Assembly (NCBI GenBank): GCA_030522415.1
Contig: CM060130.1
Location: 22,280,465-22,344,464 of the forward strand
Length of the DNA: 64,000 nucleotides
Direction: 5' to 3'
From: Channallabes apus
Lineage: Eukaryota; Chordata; Actinopteri; Siluriformes; Clariidae
In this document: piece by piece, positions 21,490 to 33,543 of the stretch
Layout of the letters: every line of letters begins with the position of its first letter
How positions within the stretch are numbered: position 1 is the first letter of the stretch
Notes under the pieces: model-generated
Seen by the model: only the letters and a program-made list of their open reading frames with translations
The model's database searches: none
Told to the model about the DNA's origin: nothing
Translations under genes and position numbers: made by a program

Positions 21490-24400
21490 GATGACCAGAC
21501 CCAATTCCGAAACGCAGTAGGAACGCCCCTGTCTGGAGACACTGTGCCCATGATGGACTATATCCGCAGGAAGCAGGGGCAAATGGACAGCCTAGCCAGG
21601 GCAATCAATGACCTCGCCCATAGTGTTCGGGACATCGCGACAGGTCAGGCGCCGCCCTCCGCGATCCCCCCCTCGAGCTGCTCCACCGGAAATCCACCGG
21701 GGGATCCCGAGGGCTGTAAAAAATTTCTCCTGGCCTGTGAGCTGTACCTCATGGACTATCCCGATCTGGACGATAGAGCAAAAATCAGTTTCGTCACACA
21801 ACAGCTCACAGGTCCAGCGATGGACTGGGCCACCGCCATGTGGAGCATGGGCGGCCGGGACATGAGCGACTTCGTGCGGTTCCTCCGCGCCTTTCGCACG
21901 GTCTTTGATCATCCGGATCAGGGAAAGACGGGAGAACAGCGCCTACTGAGGCTAAAGCAGGGACAAGCCACCGTCGCGGAGTATGCTGTCAAATTTTAAA
22001 TCTTGGCCGCGGAGAGCGAATGGTGCGAGAAGAGCTTGCTCGCCCGCTTCAGAGATGGACTACAGCCGGAAATTCAGTTAGAACTGGCATGCAGAGATGC
22101 AGAGATGGACCTGGATGAGAATATCCAGCTGGCCATCAAGCTAGATCAACACCTCCGCGGTCAAAAACGGCAGCCCTCCACTAAGATGGTAGGAGGCAGG
22201 TTCGAGCCGCGCCGATGCACCAGCCTCAGTAGAAGCCCAGCGGAGCCGCACGACAACCCACAAGCTGAGCCCATGGACGTGGGCACATCCCGGCTGTCCG
22301 CACAGGAGAGACGCCGCCGACTCACTGCGGGCTTATGCTTGTACTGCGGAGAGGGGGGACACCTCATAAAAGAATGCCCCTTATTACAAGTAACTCTGAG
22401 CACACCACCACGCACCACCCATTCCTTTTGTGTTAATGTCACCTTGTCTTATAATAATCATGTTGTGTCTGTTTCCCCCCTAATAGATTCCGGGTCGGCT
22501 GGGAATTTTATTTAATTTTCTCTTCTTTCCTCGATGCACGCTCCAGTGTCGAAGCTTCCAACTCCGATCGAGATTAAAGCTCTTGATGGCAATCCATTAG
22601 GTCAATCGCCAGTTAATATGATATCCGTGCCACCACGATTAACTTTCCCCGGCCACACTGAGGAGTTAAAATTTTATGTGATTTCCCAGATGAGTCAGCC
22701 CGTCGTGCTTGGCCTCCCATGGCTCTACTCCCATAACCCTAATTGGGCCGGCTCCCGCATCCTTTCATGGTCTCCTCGGTGCGCAAAATTCTGTACGCCA
22801 TCGCCATTGATGGCCCAAACAACTACAGTCGAAAGTCCCCGCGCCCTAGTATCTACCCTAGTGCCATCAGAGTACGCTAACTTTCAAGACGTGTTTAGTG
22901 TTAGGGCAGCAGCACGACTTCCTCCTCACCGCCCGTGGGATTGCGCTATTGACCTCCTGCCGGGGAAAGCACCGCCGTGCTCGCGTATTTATCCATTGTC
23001 CCTGACAGAGACTAGGGCAATGGAGGAATATGTGAATGAGGCTCTCCAGCAGGGACTCATTAGTCGCTCCACGTCGCCCGCATCGGCAGGGTTCTTCTTC
23101 CTCGAAAAGAAAGGCGGGGGCCTTAGACCCTGTATTGATTATCGGGGACTCAATGCAATCACAGTAAAGTACAAGCACCCACTCCCCCTGGTCCCGGCCA
23201 CGATCGACCTGCTCCGCGGTGTATCCATCTTTACTAAATTGGACCTCCGCAGCGCTTATAACCTCGTTCGTGTTCGCAAGGGTGACGAATGGAAGACTGC
23301 GTTTAGCATGACATCAGGTCATTATCAGTATAAAGTGATGGCTTATGGACTGGTAAACGCACCTGCGGTGTTTCAGGGGTTCATGAACGACGTGTTCCGA
23401 CGTATGTTAAACCGTTTTGTCTTAGTGTATCTAGATGATATCTTGGTATACTCGCGGTCATACCAGGAGCACGTTCATCATGTAACTGCCGTTCTCCGTC
23501 GCCTGAGGGAACATGGGCTCTATGCGAAGGCGGAGAAGTGCGAGTTTCACAAAAAGGAGGTTGCATTTCTGGGCTATCGCATAGGGCCACTGGGGGTTCA
23601 GATGGACGCAGCCAAAGTCAGGTCGGTACTACAATGGCCAGAGCCCACCTCAGTGAAGGCGCTACAAAGTTTCCTCGGGTTTGCCAATTTTTACCGGCGC
23701 TTTATTAGGCGCTATAGTACATTGGCAGCACCGCTCTCCAGCTTATTAAAGGGTAAACCACGGCGATTAAGCCGGTTCATGCCGGAAGCGCGCCTCGCAT
23801 TCCAGCGTCTAAAACAAGCTTTTACATCAGCACCCATATTAAAACTTCCCGATTCTAATAAGCCCTTCGTAGTTGAGGTCGACGCATCAGAGGTAGGACT
23901 AAGAGCGGTACTGTCACAGCGCCATGGCCACCCAGAGAAGCTTTACCCCTGTGCTTTCTTTTCGCGGAAGTTGACACCTGCCGAGTGCAATTATGATATC
24001 GGTAATCGCAAACTGCTAGCAATAAAAGCGGCGTTAGAGGAGTGGCGGCATTGGTTGGAGGGAGCAGAACATCCCTTCATGGTACTAACAGATCACCGGA
24101 ACCTCGAGTACCTCCAACAAGCAAAGAGACTGAACCCTCGTCAAGCCCACTGGGCACTGTTTTTCACTCGTTTCGACTTCATCATTACATATCGCCCCGG
24201 TTCGAAAAATTTAAAGGCGGACGCCCTATCCCGCTGTTTCGCGTCGCCGGACCGAACACCGGTTCCGGAACCCATTTTGCCCACGTCACTCGTGGTGGCT
24301 CCGATCACGTGGGACTTCGACGCGGAGATAGCCCAGGCGACACGGTCCGAACCCGTGCCGTCGAGCTGTCCTCCGGGCCGAACCTACGTGCCGGATGCAC

Positions 24401-25764
24401 TACGAGAACGGGTAACGATGGATGCACATACCAATCTCTCACCTGGACACCCCGGCGAATTAAGAACCTTAAAACTGCTAGAACCTAAGTTCTGGTGGCC
24501 AAATATGCACGGAACAGTGAAAACAGTCGTTTCGTCTTGCGCTACCTGTGCAGCCACTAAAAGTCCCCGAGGGTTGCCAGTTGGTAAATTAATGCCCTTG
24601 CCAACACCTAACAGACCGTGCTCACACCTAGCTGTGGACTTTGTGACGGACCTGCCAGTGTCAAAAGGGTACACGATAGTCTTAGTAGTAGTGGATCGCT
24701 TCTCTAAAGGCTGTCGCTTTATTCCGTTCTGCTCTCTCCCGACCGCCTCCCAGGTGACAGAAGCCTTATTCAATACAGTGTTTCGCTACTATGGTATTCC
24801 GGAGCACATCGTTTCCGATCGGGGTCCCCAATTCATCGCTAAAGTCTGGAAAGCTTTTTTCCAGAAATTGGGGACCACAGTTAGTCTAACGTCAGGCTAT
24901 CACCCCGAGTCTAATGGACAGGCAGAGCGGACTGTTCAGGACCTCCGGAGGTTCCTTCGCGCATTTTTTAGTAGTCGACAACATGAATGGGCAGACTGTT
25001 TATTCTGGGCGGAATATGCGCGAAATTCTTTACGACACTCCTCAACCGGCCTAACGCTGTTTCAATGCGTGCTCGGATATCAGCCACCGCTCTGTCCATG
25101 GGATGCCACTCCCACCGATATCCCCATGGTGGATGAGTGGTTCAAGAAAGTGGAAAAAGTATGGGAGTGGGCATACCCACATCTCCCAAGCAAAAAATTC
25201 GCTGATAGGCGGCGAAGGGAAAGTCCTCCGCTCCAGGTAGGAGATCGGGTTTGGCTCTCGACAAAGGACCTCTCTCTCAACCTCCCCTGTCGTAAGCTCT
25301 CCCCCAGGTTTATTGGTCCCTTCCCTATAATATCCCAAGTTAACCCTGTTTCATTCAAATTACAACTACCCACACACATGCGTATTAATCCCGTTTTTCA
25401 TGTTTCTCTTCTCAGGCCAGTGATACGGGGGCCGCTGGACGGAGGTGTCGTAGACCCTTCGCTCCCCAGGGCTGTGGAGATCGAGGGGGCTCCAGCGTTT
25501 AGAGTCCAACAACTATTGGACTCCCGGAGGCGGGGGGGCTCCCTCCACTATCTAGTGGAATGGGAGGGGTATGGGCCGGAGGAATGCAGCTGGGTTCCGG
25601 CAAGGGACATACTGAGCCCGGAACTCATTTCCGAGTTTCATCGGGCTCGGCCGGATCGTCCTGCGCCACGACCTCCAGGCCGACCCGCCCGCCGGCAATT
25701 CCATCAGGCCGGTGGGTCTCTAACCCCTTTGGTAACTCAAGGGAAGCGCCCACCTCCCCTTTAG
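21484..25764 (+). pseudogene. Chromovirus 1 gag-pol with two nonsense codons
   Basis: One continuous frame runs from ATG 21484 to the stop at 25764, broken only by TAA at 21997-21999 in gag and TAA at 22513-22515 just after the protease motif. Domains in order: gag capsid-like region (AMDWATAMW), CCHC knuckle CLYCGEGGHLIKECP, protease LIDSGSAGNFI, RT with YLDDILVYS, RNase H ([15 protein letters not shown]), integrase zinc finger and core (DFVTDLP, SDRGPQF, HPESNGQAERT), and a chromodomain ([20 protein letters not shown]). Compared with chromovirus 2 it lacks about 30 residues between the zinc knuckle and protease and about 10 after the integrase core. Gag and pol share one frame with no programmed shift, as in Tf1/sushi elements. 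Confidence 0.9.
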
Positions 25765-25790
25765 GTAGCCGATCCTGGAGGGGGGGGTAA

Positions 25791-26325
25791 TGTCACATCC
25801 GAACCACCTCAGCCCCGGAGAGAAAGATCCGGCTCACCGGATTACTGAGCTGTAGCTTTGTCTCCCCCTAGTGTGTCTACGTATGTCATTGTCATCCATT
25901 AACATCAGATAGAGATCACCTGTGTCCACCTCACGTGTCTCACTATTTAACCCAGCCGAACCCACACTACACTGTCTGGTCACCGTTATGCAAACTCACG
26001 TAACCCATGCGTGTGTCTGTCTTCTCCCCCAGGTCTAAGCGGTATCTGCAGGTGAAGGCTCGCGAAGCAGGGCAGCTTCGAGTTCTGAGTAAATTCCTCT
26101 GTGGACCCACAGAGGTTTCTGTTAGTTTCCTGGCATTCTCCGACGAGTAAATAGTCACTTGTATTCCCGCCTGCAGACCGCGCCTGGTAACCGACCGGAG
26201 GGTCGCACTTTAGTTAATCTTTGTTTCATTTGAGAAAGAATTCTGTGTTCAATAAAGACTGTCTTTTTCCTGCACTTGCGTTGTGTGTGTGTGTGATACA
26301 CAGAGAGAGAGAGAGCGACATGACA
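25791..26325 (+). repeat. 3' LTR, chromovirus 1
   Basis: 535 bp, about 97% identical to the 5' LTR by eye. It ends GACATGACA and is followed by the target duplication AACAC. Confidence 0.95.
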
Positions 26326-26330
26326 AACAC

Positions 26331-26505
26331 CTTCATATCCCCTCTCAAGAGAGTGCCATAGTCTATTGTTAGTTTTAATGATTTGGCTGAAACTAATTAT
26401 CACTACATATGTACCCTAACACCATTGATCATGAGTTTCAGCTGAACCTAATTCTATACTTGTAAGAGAAAATGTAGATGCAGATTCCAAATGTGTATTT
26501 ATATA

Positions 26506-26552
<47 letters not shown>

Positions 26553-28025
26553 GATAGACAGATAGACAGACAGATAGATAGATATAGGCTATTCCTAAAA
26601 TGTATATATTACAAGTTGATAAACTGATCTCAAGGGAGGTGTGTCTGTATGTGTGTGTGTGTATGTGTGTATGTGCGCGTGCGCTGCAGCCTGTCCTTTT
26701 TTCAGCGGATTTTTCCGCTACCGCAGATCAGTTATCTTTTACAGAGAAAAAACGTTATTTTTTCAGATTTTTCCTACATTTATACAATTAAACACCTTCA
26801 TTAAACGATCAGCACTATATGTTTAGCAGTGAAACACCATTATTTTACAGACTTTTCCCAAAATGTATATGATTTAACACATTCATTAAAACAGCACTAG
26901 ACGTGTAGCAGCAAAATGTTTTTATTTTACAGAATAAAATTATTACAATCAAACACCTTCAATAAAGCATTAGGCATTTAGCAGGAAACACTGTTATTTA
27001 CAGATTTTTCATAAATTGAAGATCAAACACTTTCAAACAAAGCAATAACACAAAACCCCTGATATTTAACTTTTTTTCATAAATTCCTATGAATACACAT
27101 GTTCAATAACGTGTTAACTCAAACTCAACATTACAATATTTGTAAAAAATAGTCTATAGAACTGTGACACAGTATAGTACAGGTATGATGCAAAATACAA
27201 TAAAAAGGAGTTCAGTTTTATAGCATTACAGTAAAATCCTAAAATGAAAAACAATGAAATATTTAGACTATTGTGCTATAACAGTGAAACATTCTCTCTC
27301 ACAAACTTAAACATTGCTGTGAAACATCCTTGACTAACAACCTATGAAGAAATGAACAATCTCAAACAATATTCTCAATGTTCCAATTAAAGTTGGTTTG
27401 GAAACTTTATTACAAATATAGTACAATGTGGTTCCCTTTTTAACTCTATTGTTCTTATATAATGTATGTGTACAAATAACTTAAACTTTTAGTTCAGAAT
27501 CCTAATGTCTTAGTGCAAAGTCAAAAAAGGTTTCTCTAACGTTTTTGGTACAAAAATGACACCATAGTTCCCCTCATACAAGCTAAATATCAAAATGTAA
27601 TTTAAAGCGCTGCTTTAAAACAGCTACACAGCAAATACATTATCCTTGTGTCAGAATATGCAGGCATGCATTAAGAAAGCTGATGGCTAGATTGCCATGG
27701 TGATATTTCAGAACAACTGTAATACAAAAATATATATTTTTGATAAGTATCAGTCTCCTAAATTCTCTTCACATTCTTTGAAGGCATGAAGCAGATACTA
27801 TAGCCTACATGTACTGTAAGTGTAGAATAATCTTTTAAAAAGTTATGAAAAAATGCTAAACTTGCATCTTAGAACTTAAATATCAAATTATTATAAAACT
27901 AATATGATTTACCTCAAAATTACAAAGAAAAACAATACATTTTTTGTATGGACATTAACCTTTATCTAATGAGTTTTGTATTTAATTACAATTTATTATT
28001 GTAATTTTACATAAAGTTCAAAAAC
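26331..28025. other. AT-rich intergenic, GATA microsatellite
   Basis: A (GATA)n tract lies at about 26507-26583. The remainder is AT-rich with loosely repeated text (ACACCTTCATTAAA, TTTACAGATTTTTC) between 26.7 and 27.1 kb, perhaps a decayed element. No gene is seen. Confidence 0.5.
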
Positions 28026-28030
28026 AGAAA

Positions 28031-28566
28031 TGTAACATCCGATCTGCCTCAGCCCCGGAGATCAGGTTCACCGGATTACTGAGCCGTAGTCTTTGTCTCC
28101 CCCTAGTGTGTCTGCGTATGTCACTGTCAGTCATCAACACGAGAGTGAATTCACCTGTCTACCCTTGTGTGTCTCACTATTTAACACAGCCGAACCCACA
28201 CCACACTGTCTGGTCACCGTTGTGCACACCTTGTATGTTGACTCTTATGTTCTCTCTCTCTCTCTCCCAGGTTTAAGACGGTATCTGCAGGCGAGGTAGC
28301 GGAAAGCGAGACGGCTTTTGCGCGTTCCGACGGATCCTGGTTCCGTGGCATTTCTCCCTTCCTCTCAAGGTTAAGACTTCGAGTGAAGTCGGGGTTTTCA
28401 TTTGTGTTTCCGCCTGCAGACCGTCCCTGGGGAAGGACCCTTGGGGTCATTATTAGTTATATAACAATTTCAGTTGTTCAAGTCAAAAACGGGACTTTCT
28501 CAATAAAGATTATATTCCTGCACCTGCGTTCTCCCGTGTGTGTACTTACCTGTAGACGACATGACA
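28031..28566 (+). repeat. 5' LTR, chromovirus 2
   Basis: TGTAACATCC...GACATGACA. TATTTAA starts at 28178, the self-primer at 28208 and AATAAA at 28502. The gag ATG at 28561 lies within the LTR end. Confidence 0.95.
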
Positions 28567-31500
28567 GATGACCAGACCTCTTACCAGAACGCAGCAGGAA
28601 CAGCCGTACGCGACACTACGGTCCCAATGATGGACTATATTCGACGACAGCAGGGGCAGATGGACAGCCTGGCCAGGGCAATTAATGACCTGGCCCATAG
28701 TGTTCGTGACATCGCGGCGAGACAGTCTCCTCCACCGGCAGCGTCGAGACAGGCATCCCGATCTCCACCACGGGCCGCCCCCCCCGAGAGATATGCTGGT
28801 GACCCAGAGGGGTGCCGAAGATTTCTCCTCGCCTGTGAGCTGTACCTGGCCGAATATCCCGGTCTCGACGAACGCCAGAAAATAAGTTTCGTCACTCAAC
28901 AGCTCACAGGTGCAGCGATGGACTGGGCCACCGCTATGTGGAGTGCTGGAGGCCGGGACATGATCGACTTTGTTCGCTTCCTCCGCGCATTCCGCGCTGT
29001 CTTCGATCACCCGGATCAGGGCCGGACTGGGGAACAACAGCTGCTGCGGATTAGGCAGGGGTCCACCCCCGTAGCCGAGTACGCCGGGCGCTTCAAGATC
29101 CTGGCTGCGGAGAGTGAGTGGTGCGAGAAGAGCCTTCTCGCCCGCTTCCGGGACGGGCTCCAGCCCGACATCCAGCTGGAGTTGGCGTGCAGAGACGCAG
29201 AGCTGGACCTGGACGAAACGATCCAGCTCGCCATTAAGCTGGATCAACACCTCCGCAGTCAGAGAAGGCAAACCCCCGCCCGATCGGCAGGAAGCAGGGT
29301 GGAGTCGCACCACCGTCCTCGCCCCAGCAGAAGCCCACCAGCTCCCCGCGAGTCCCCAACGACAGAGCCGATGGATGTAGGCTCGTCCAGGCTGTCCACC
29401 CAGGAGAGACGACGCCGAATTACGGCCGGACTGTGCCTGTACTGCGGGGGTGGGGGGCACCTCATCCGTGAATGCCCATTATTAAACGTAAAGACAGACA
29501 TCACCTCACCGCAAACCACACGCATGAACACCTCTACACAAACCATAAACACGGACATACCCCCACAAACTGAACACACACCTACACTACCAACACCACC
29601 ACGAACCAACCGGTCATTTTGTGTAAATGCGACGTTGGCATACAATAACCGTGTGATTTCTGTTTCCCCTCTCATAGATTCGGGCTCGGCTGGGAATTTT
29701 ATTTCATTTTCTTTACTTTCCTCGCTGCAAGCTCCAGTGTCGAAGCTACCAACCCCGATCGTGATTAACGCTCTTGATGGCAACCCATTAAGTCAATCGC
29801 CTGTTAACATGATCTCCGTGCCCCTACGGTTAACTTTCCCTAACCACACTGAGGAGTTAGAATTTTATGTAATATCCCAGGTGAGTCAGCCCGTCGTGCT
29901 CGGCCTCCCATGGCTTAGCTCTCATAACCCGAATTTCGATTGGGAAAGTACTCGCATCCTTTCTTGGTCCCCCCGATGCGCGAAATTCTGTATGCCAACC
30001 TCATTGATGGCCCAAACGACTACAATAGAAAGTCCTAGCGCCCTAGTTTCGACCCAAGTGCCATCGGAGTATGTGAAATTTAAAGACGTTTTTAGTGTTA
30101 AGGCAGCTGCACGACTTCCCCCTCATCGCCCGTGGGATTGCGCTATTGACCTCCTGCCGGGGAAAGCACCGCCCTGCTCGCGGATTTATCCATTGTCCGT
30201 GCCAGAAACACGGGCCATGGAGGAATACGTGACAGAGGCTCTCCGGCAGGGGCTCATTAGTCGCTCCACGTCACCTGCATCGGCTGGGTTCTTTTTTATC
30301 GAGAAAAAAGGCGGGGGTCTTCGGCCGTGTATTGATTATAGAGGGCTCAATACCATCACAGTGAAATATAAGCACCCGCTGCCCCTGGTTCCGGCCGCGA
30401 TCGATCTGCTCCGCGGCGCGTCCATCTTTACCAAACTTGACCTCCGCAGCGCTTATAACCTCGTTCGTGTTCGCAAGGGAGATGAGTGGAAGACAGCGTT
30501 TAGCACTACATCAGGTCATTACCAATACAATGTAATGGCTTATGGACTGGTGAACGCTCCTGCGGTGTTTCAGGGGTTCATGAATGACGTGCTCCGACAT
30601 ATGTTAAGCCGGTTCGTGATAGTTTATTTGGATGACATCCTAATTTACTCTCGGTCATACGAAGAGCACTTTAGGCATGTGACCGCCGTCCTTCATCGAC
30701 TGAGGGAACATGGGCTCTATGTGAAGGCTGAGAAATGTGAATTTCATAAAACAGAGGTTGCATTCCTGGGCTATCGCATAGGGCCACTGGGGGTCAGGAT
30801 GGACACAGCCAAGGTCAAAGCGGTACTCCAATGGCCGGAGCCAACCACAGTGAAGGCGCTACAAAGCTTCCTCGGGTTTGCCAATTTTTACAGGCGCTTT
30901 ATTAGGGGCTATAGTACACTGGCAGCACCGCTCACTAGCTTACTAAAGGGTAAACCGCGCAAGTTACACCCGTTCACGCTGGACGCGCGCGTGGCGTTTC
31001 AGCGCCTAAAACAAGCTTTTACATCCGCGCCTATATTAAAACTACCCGACCCTAACCAGCCCTTCGTAGTGGAGGTCGATGCGTCGGAGGTAGGACTCGG
31101 AGCGGTACTGTCACAGCGCCATGGCCACCCGGAGAAGTTATTCCCCTGTGCTTTTTTCTCGCGAAAACTGACACCTGCTGAATGCAACTATGATATCGGA
31201 AATCGCGAACTGCTTGCAATAAAGGCGGCGTTAGAGGAGTGGAGGCATTGGTTGGAAGGGGCGGAACATCCATTCACGGTACTCACAGATCATAAGAACT
31301 TGGAGTACCTCCAACAAGCAAAGAGACTAAACCCCCGACAAGCCCGCTGGGCACTGTTTTTCACTCGGTTCCATTTTAATATTACTTATCGCCCCGGCTC
31401 TAAGAATTTAAAAGCGGACGCGTTATCCCGCTACTTTGCGACGCAGGACCGACCCCAGGTGCCTGAACCCATTCTGCCCCCGTCGCTCGTGGTGGCACCG

Positions 31501-33054
31501 ATCACGTGGGACCTCGATGCGGAGATAGCCCGAGCGACACGGTCTGAACCCGTGCCGCCGGGCTGTCCTCCGAATCGAACCTACGTGCCGGAGTCACTAC
31601 GTGAACGAGTGATCGTAGAGGCTCACACCAACTTATCATCTGGACATCCCGGCGAACTAAAAACACGTCAACTACTAGAACCTCGGTTCTGGTGGCCAAA
31701 TTTGCGGGAAACAGTGAAAACAGTTGTTTCGTCTTGTGCTACCTGCGCAACTACCAAGAGCCCTCGAGGGTTGCCAGTTGGAAAATTAATGCCCTTACCC
31801 ACACCTAACAGACCGTGGTCCCACCTGGCGGTGGATTTTGTGACGGACCTGCCAGTGTCTAAGGGGTACACGACCGTCCTGGTAGTTGTAGACCGCTTCT
31901 CAAAGGGTTGCCGGTTTATTCCGTTCTGCGCCCTCCCAACCGCCTCCCAGGTGACGGAAACCCTATTCAACAATGTGTTTCGCTACTACGGCATACCGGA
32001 GGATATTGTTTCCGATCGTGGTCCCCAATTTATCGCAAAAGTCTGGAAAGCTTTTTTCCAGAAATTGGGGACCACTGTTAGTCTAACGTCAGGCTATCAC
32101 CCGGAGTCTAATGGGCAGGCAGAGCGGACTGTCCAAGATCTCGGGACATTCCTCCGCGCATATTGTAGTAGTCGGCAACATGAATGGGCAGACTGTTTAT
32201 TCTGGGCGGAATATGCGCGAAACTCACTAAGACACTCCTCAACCGGCCTAACGCCGTTTCAATGTGTGCTCGGACATCAGCCACCGCTATGTCCTTGGGA
32301 TGCCACTCCCACCAATATCCCCATGGTAGATGAGTGGTTTAAAAAAGCGGAAAAAGTATGGGAGGGGGCGCATGCCAGTATCTCCCAAGCAGTTCGCCGG
32401 TTCAAAAGTTTCGCCGATAGGCGGCGACGGGAAAGTCCTCCGCTCCAGGTAGGAGATCGGGTTTGGCTCTCGACAAGGGACCTTTCTCTCAACCTCCCCT
32501 GCCGTAAGCTCTCCCCCAGATTCATCGGTCCCTTTCCTATAATCTCCCAAATCAACCCCGTTTCTTTTAAATTGCAACTCCCTTCACACATGCGCATTAA
32601 TCCTGTCTTTCACATCTCTCTTCTCAGGCCAGTAATGCGGGGACCACTAGACGGAGGTGTCGTAGACCCTTCACTCCCTGGGGCTGTGGAGATTGAGGGC
32701 GCCCCAGCATTCAGAGTCCAGCAACTGCTGGACTCCCGAAGGCGAGGGGGCTCCCTTCAGTACCTGGTAGAGTGGGAGGGGTATGGGCCGGAGGAACGCA
32801 GCTGGGTCCCGGCAAAGGACATCCTGAGCCCAGAACTCATATTCGAGTTTCATCAAGCTCGACCGGATCGTCCTGCGCCACGACCTCCAGGCCGACCCGC
32901 TCGCCGGCAATTCCATCAGGCCGGTGGGTCCCAGACCCCTTCGGTACCTAGTGGGGAACGCCCACCTCTCTTTCAGGTAGCCGGTCCTGGGAGGGGGGGT
33001 AATGTAACATCCGATCTGCCTCAGCCCCGGAGATCAGGTTCACCGGATTACTGA
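28561..33054 (+). CDS. Chromovirus 2 gag-pol polyprotein (intact)
   Basis: 1497 codons from ATG 28561 to the stop at 33054, which lies inside the 3' LTR. An in-frame GTG lies upstream but the ATG is the natural start. Domains by approximate residue: gag capsid region 80-220; CCHC knuckle CLYCGGGGHLIRECP near 290; aspartic protease LIDSGSAGNFI near 372; RT 536-720 with YLDDILIYS near 688; RNase H from about 835 ([14 protein letters not shown]); integrase HHCC 1020-1065, DFVTDLP near 1093, SDRGPQF near 1150, Glu in HPESNGQAERT near 1182; chromodomain about 1388-1430 ([20 protein letters not shown]). All catalytic Asp/Glu positions seen are present. The chromodomain is known in chromoviruses to guide integration to particular chromatin. 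A single gag-pol frame is usual for the Tf1/sushi group. Confidence 0.95.
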   Translation: MTDDQTSYQNAAGTAVRDTTVPMMDYIRRQQGQMDSLARAINDLAHSVRDIAARQSPPPAASRQASRSPPRAAPPERYAGDPEGCRRFLLACELYLAEYPGLDERQKISFVTQQLTGAAMDWATAMWSAGGRDMIDFVRFLRAFRAVFDHPDQGRTGEQQLLRIRQGSTPVAEYAGRFKILAAESEWCEKSLLARFRDGLQPDIQLELACRDAELDLDETIQLAIKLDQHLRSQRRQTPARSAGSRVESHHRPRPSRSPPAPRESPTTEPMDVGSSRLSTQERRRRITAGLCLYCGGGGHLIRECPLLNVKTDITSPQTTRMNTSTQTINTDIPPQTEHTPTLPTPPRTNRSFCVNATLAYNNRVISVSPLIDSGSAGNFISFSLLSSLQAPVSKLPTPIVINALDGNPLSQSPVNMISVPLRLTFPNHTEELEFYVISQVSQPVVLGLPWLSSHNPNFDWESTRILSWSPRCAKFCMPTSLMAQTTTIESPSALVSTQVPSEYVKFKDVFSVKAAARLPPHRPWDCAIDLLPGKAPPCSRIYPLSVPETRAMEEYVTEALRQGLISRSTSPASAGFFFIEKKGGGLRPCIDYRGLNTITVKYKHPLPLVPAAIDLLRGASIFTKLDLRSAYNLVRVRKGDEWKTAFSTTSGHYQYNVMAYGLVNAPAVFQGFMNDVLRHMLSRFVIVYLDDILIYSRSYEEHFRHVTAVLHRLREHGLYVKAEKCEFHKTEVAFLGYRIGPLGVRMDTAKVKAVLQWPEPTTVKALQSFLGFANFYRRFIRGYSTLAAPLTSLLKGKPRKLHPFTLDARVAFQRLKQAFTSAPILKLPDPNQPFVVEVDASEVGLGAVLSQRHGHPEKLFPCAFFSRKLTPAECNYDIGNRELLAIKAALEEWRHWLEGAEHPFTVLTDHKNLEYLQQAKRLNPRQARWALFFTRFHFNITYRPGSKNLKADALSRYFATQDRPQVPEPILPPSLVVAPITWDLDAEIARATRSEPVPPGCPPNRTYVPESLRERVIVEAHTNLSSGHPGELKTRQLLEPRFWWPNLRETVKTVVSSCATCATTKSPRGLPVGKLMPLPTPNRPWSHLAVDFVTDLPVSKGYTTVLVVVDRFSKGCRFIPFCALPTASQVTETLFNNVFRYYGIPEDIVSDRGPQFIAKVWKAFFQKLGTTVSLTSGYHPESNGQAERTVQDLGTFLRAYCSSRQHEWADCLFWAEYARNSLRHSSTGLTPFQCVLGHQPPLCPWDATPTNIPMVDEWFKKAEKVWEGAHASISQAVRRFKSFADRRRRESPPLQVGDRVWLSTRDLSLNLPCRKLSPRFIGPFPIISQINPVSFKLQLPSHMRINPVFHISLLRPVMRGPLDGGVVDPSLPGAVEIEGAPAFRVQQLLDSRRRGGSLQYLVEWEGYGPEERSWVPAKDILSPELIFEFHQARPDRPAPRPPGRPARRQFHQAGGSQTPSVPSGERPPLFQVAGPGRGGNVTSDLPQPRRSGSPDY

Positions 33055-33538
33055 GCCGTAGTCTTTGTCTCCCCCTAGTGTGTCTGCGTATGTCACTGTC
33101 AGTCATCAACACGAGAGTGAATTCACCTGTCTACCCTTGTGTGTCTCACTATTTAACACAGCCGAACCCACACCACACTGTCTGGTCACCGTTGTGCACA
33201 CCTTGTATGTTGACTCTTATGTTCTCTCTCTCTCTCTCCCAGGTTTAAGACGGTATCTGCAGGCGAGGTAGCGGAAAGCGAGACGGCTTTTGCGCGTTCG
33301 GACGGATCCTGGTTCCGTGGCATTTCTCCCTTCCTCTCAAGGTTAAGACTTCGAGTGAAGTCGGGGTTTTCATTTGTGTTTCCGCCTGCAGACCGTCCCT
33401 GGGGAAGGACCCTTGGGGTCATTATTAGTTATATAACAATTTCAGTTGTTCAAGTCAAAAACGGGACTTTCTCAATAAAGATTATATTCCTGCACCTGCG
33501 TTCTCCCGTGTGTGTACTTACCTGTAGACGACATGACA
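33003..33538 (+). repeat. 3' LTR, chromovirus 2
   Basis: Identical to the 5' LTR apart from one substitution near 33300. Confidence 0.95.
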
Positions 33539-33543
33539 AGAAA

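Larger units (their letters stand above)
20954..26325 (+). mobile_element. Ty3/gypsy chromovirus 1 (Tf1/sushi-like)
   Basis: LTRs 20954-21489 and 25791-26325, with target duplications AACAC at 20949-20953 and 26326-26330. The PBS 21490-21500 is complementary (11 of 11) to 21137-21147 in the 5' LTR. The LTRs differ at roughly 15 positions, so the insertion is older than chromovirus 2. The polypurine tract is the G run ending 25788. Confidence 0.95.
28031..33538 (+). mobile_element. Ty3/gypsy chromovirus 2, apparently intact
   Basis: LTRs 28031-28566 and 33003-33538 are both 536 bp and differ at one base that I can find (28328 C versus 33300 G). Target duplications AGAAA are at 28026-28030 and 33539-33543. 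The PBS 28567-28577 pairs with 28208-28218 (10 of 11). The polypurine tract GGGAGGGGGGGTAA ends at 33002. Full coding capacity and near-identical LTRs suggest very recent insertion. Confidence 0.97.
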
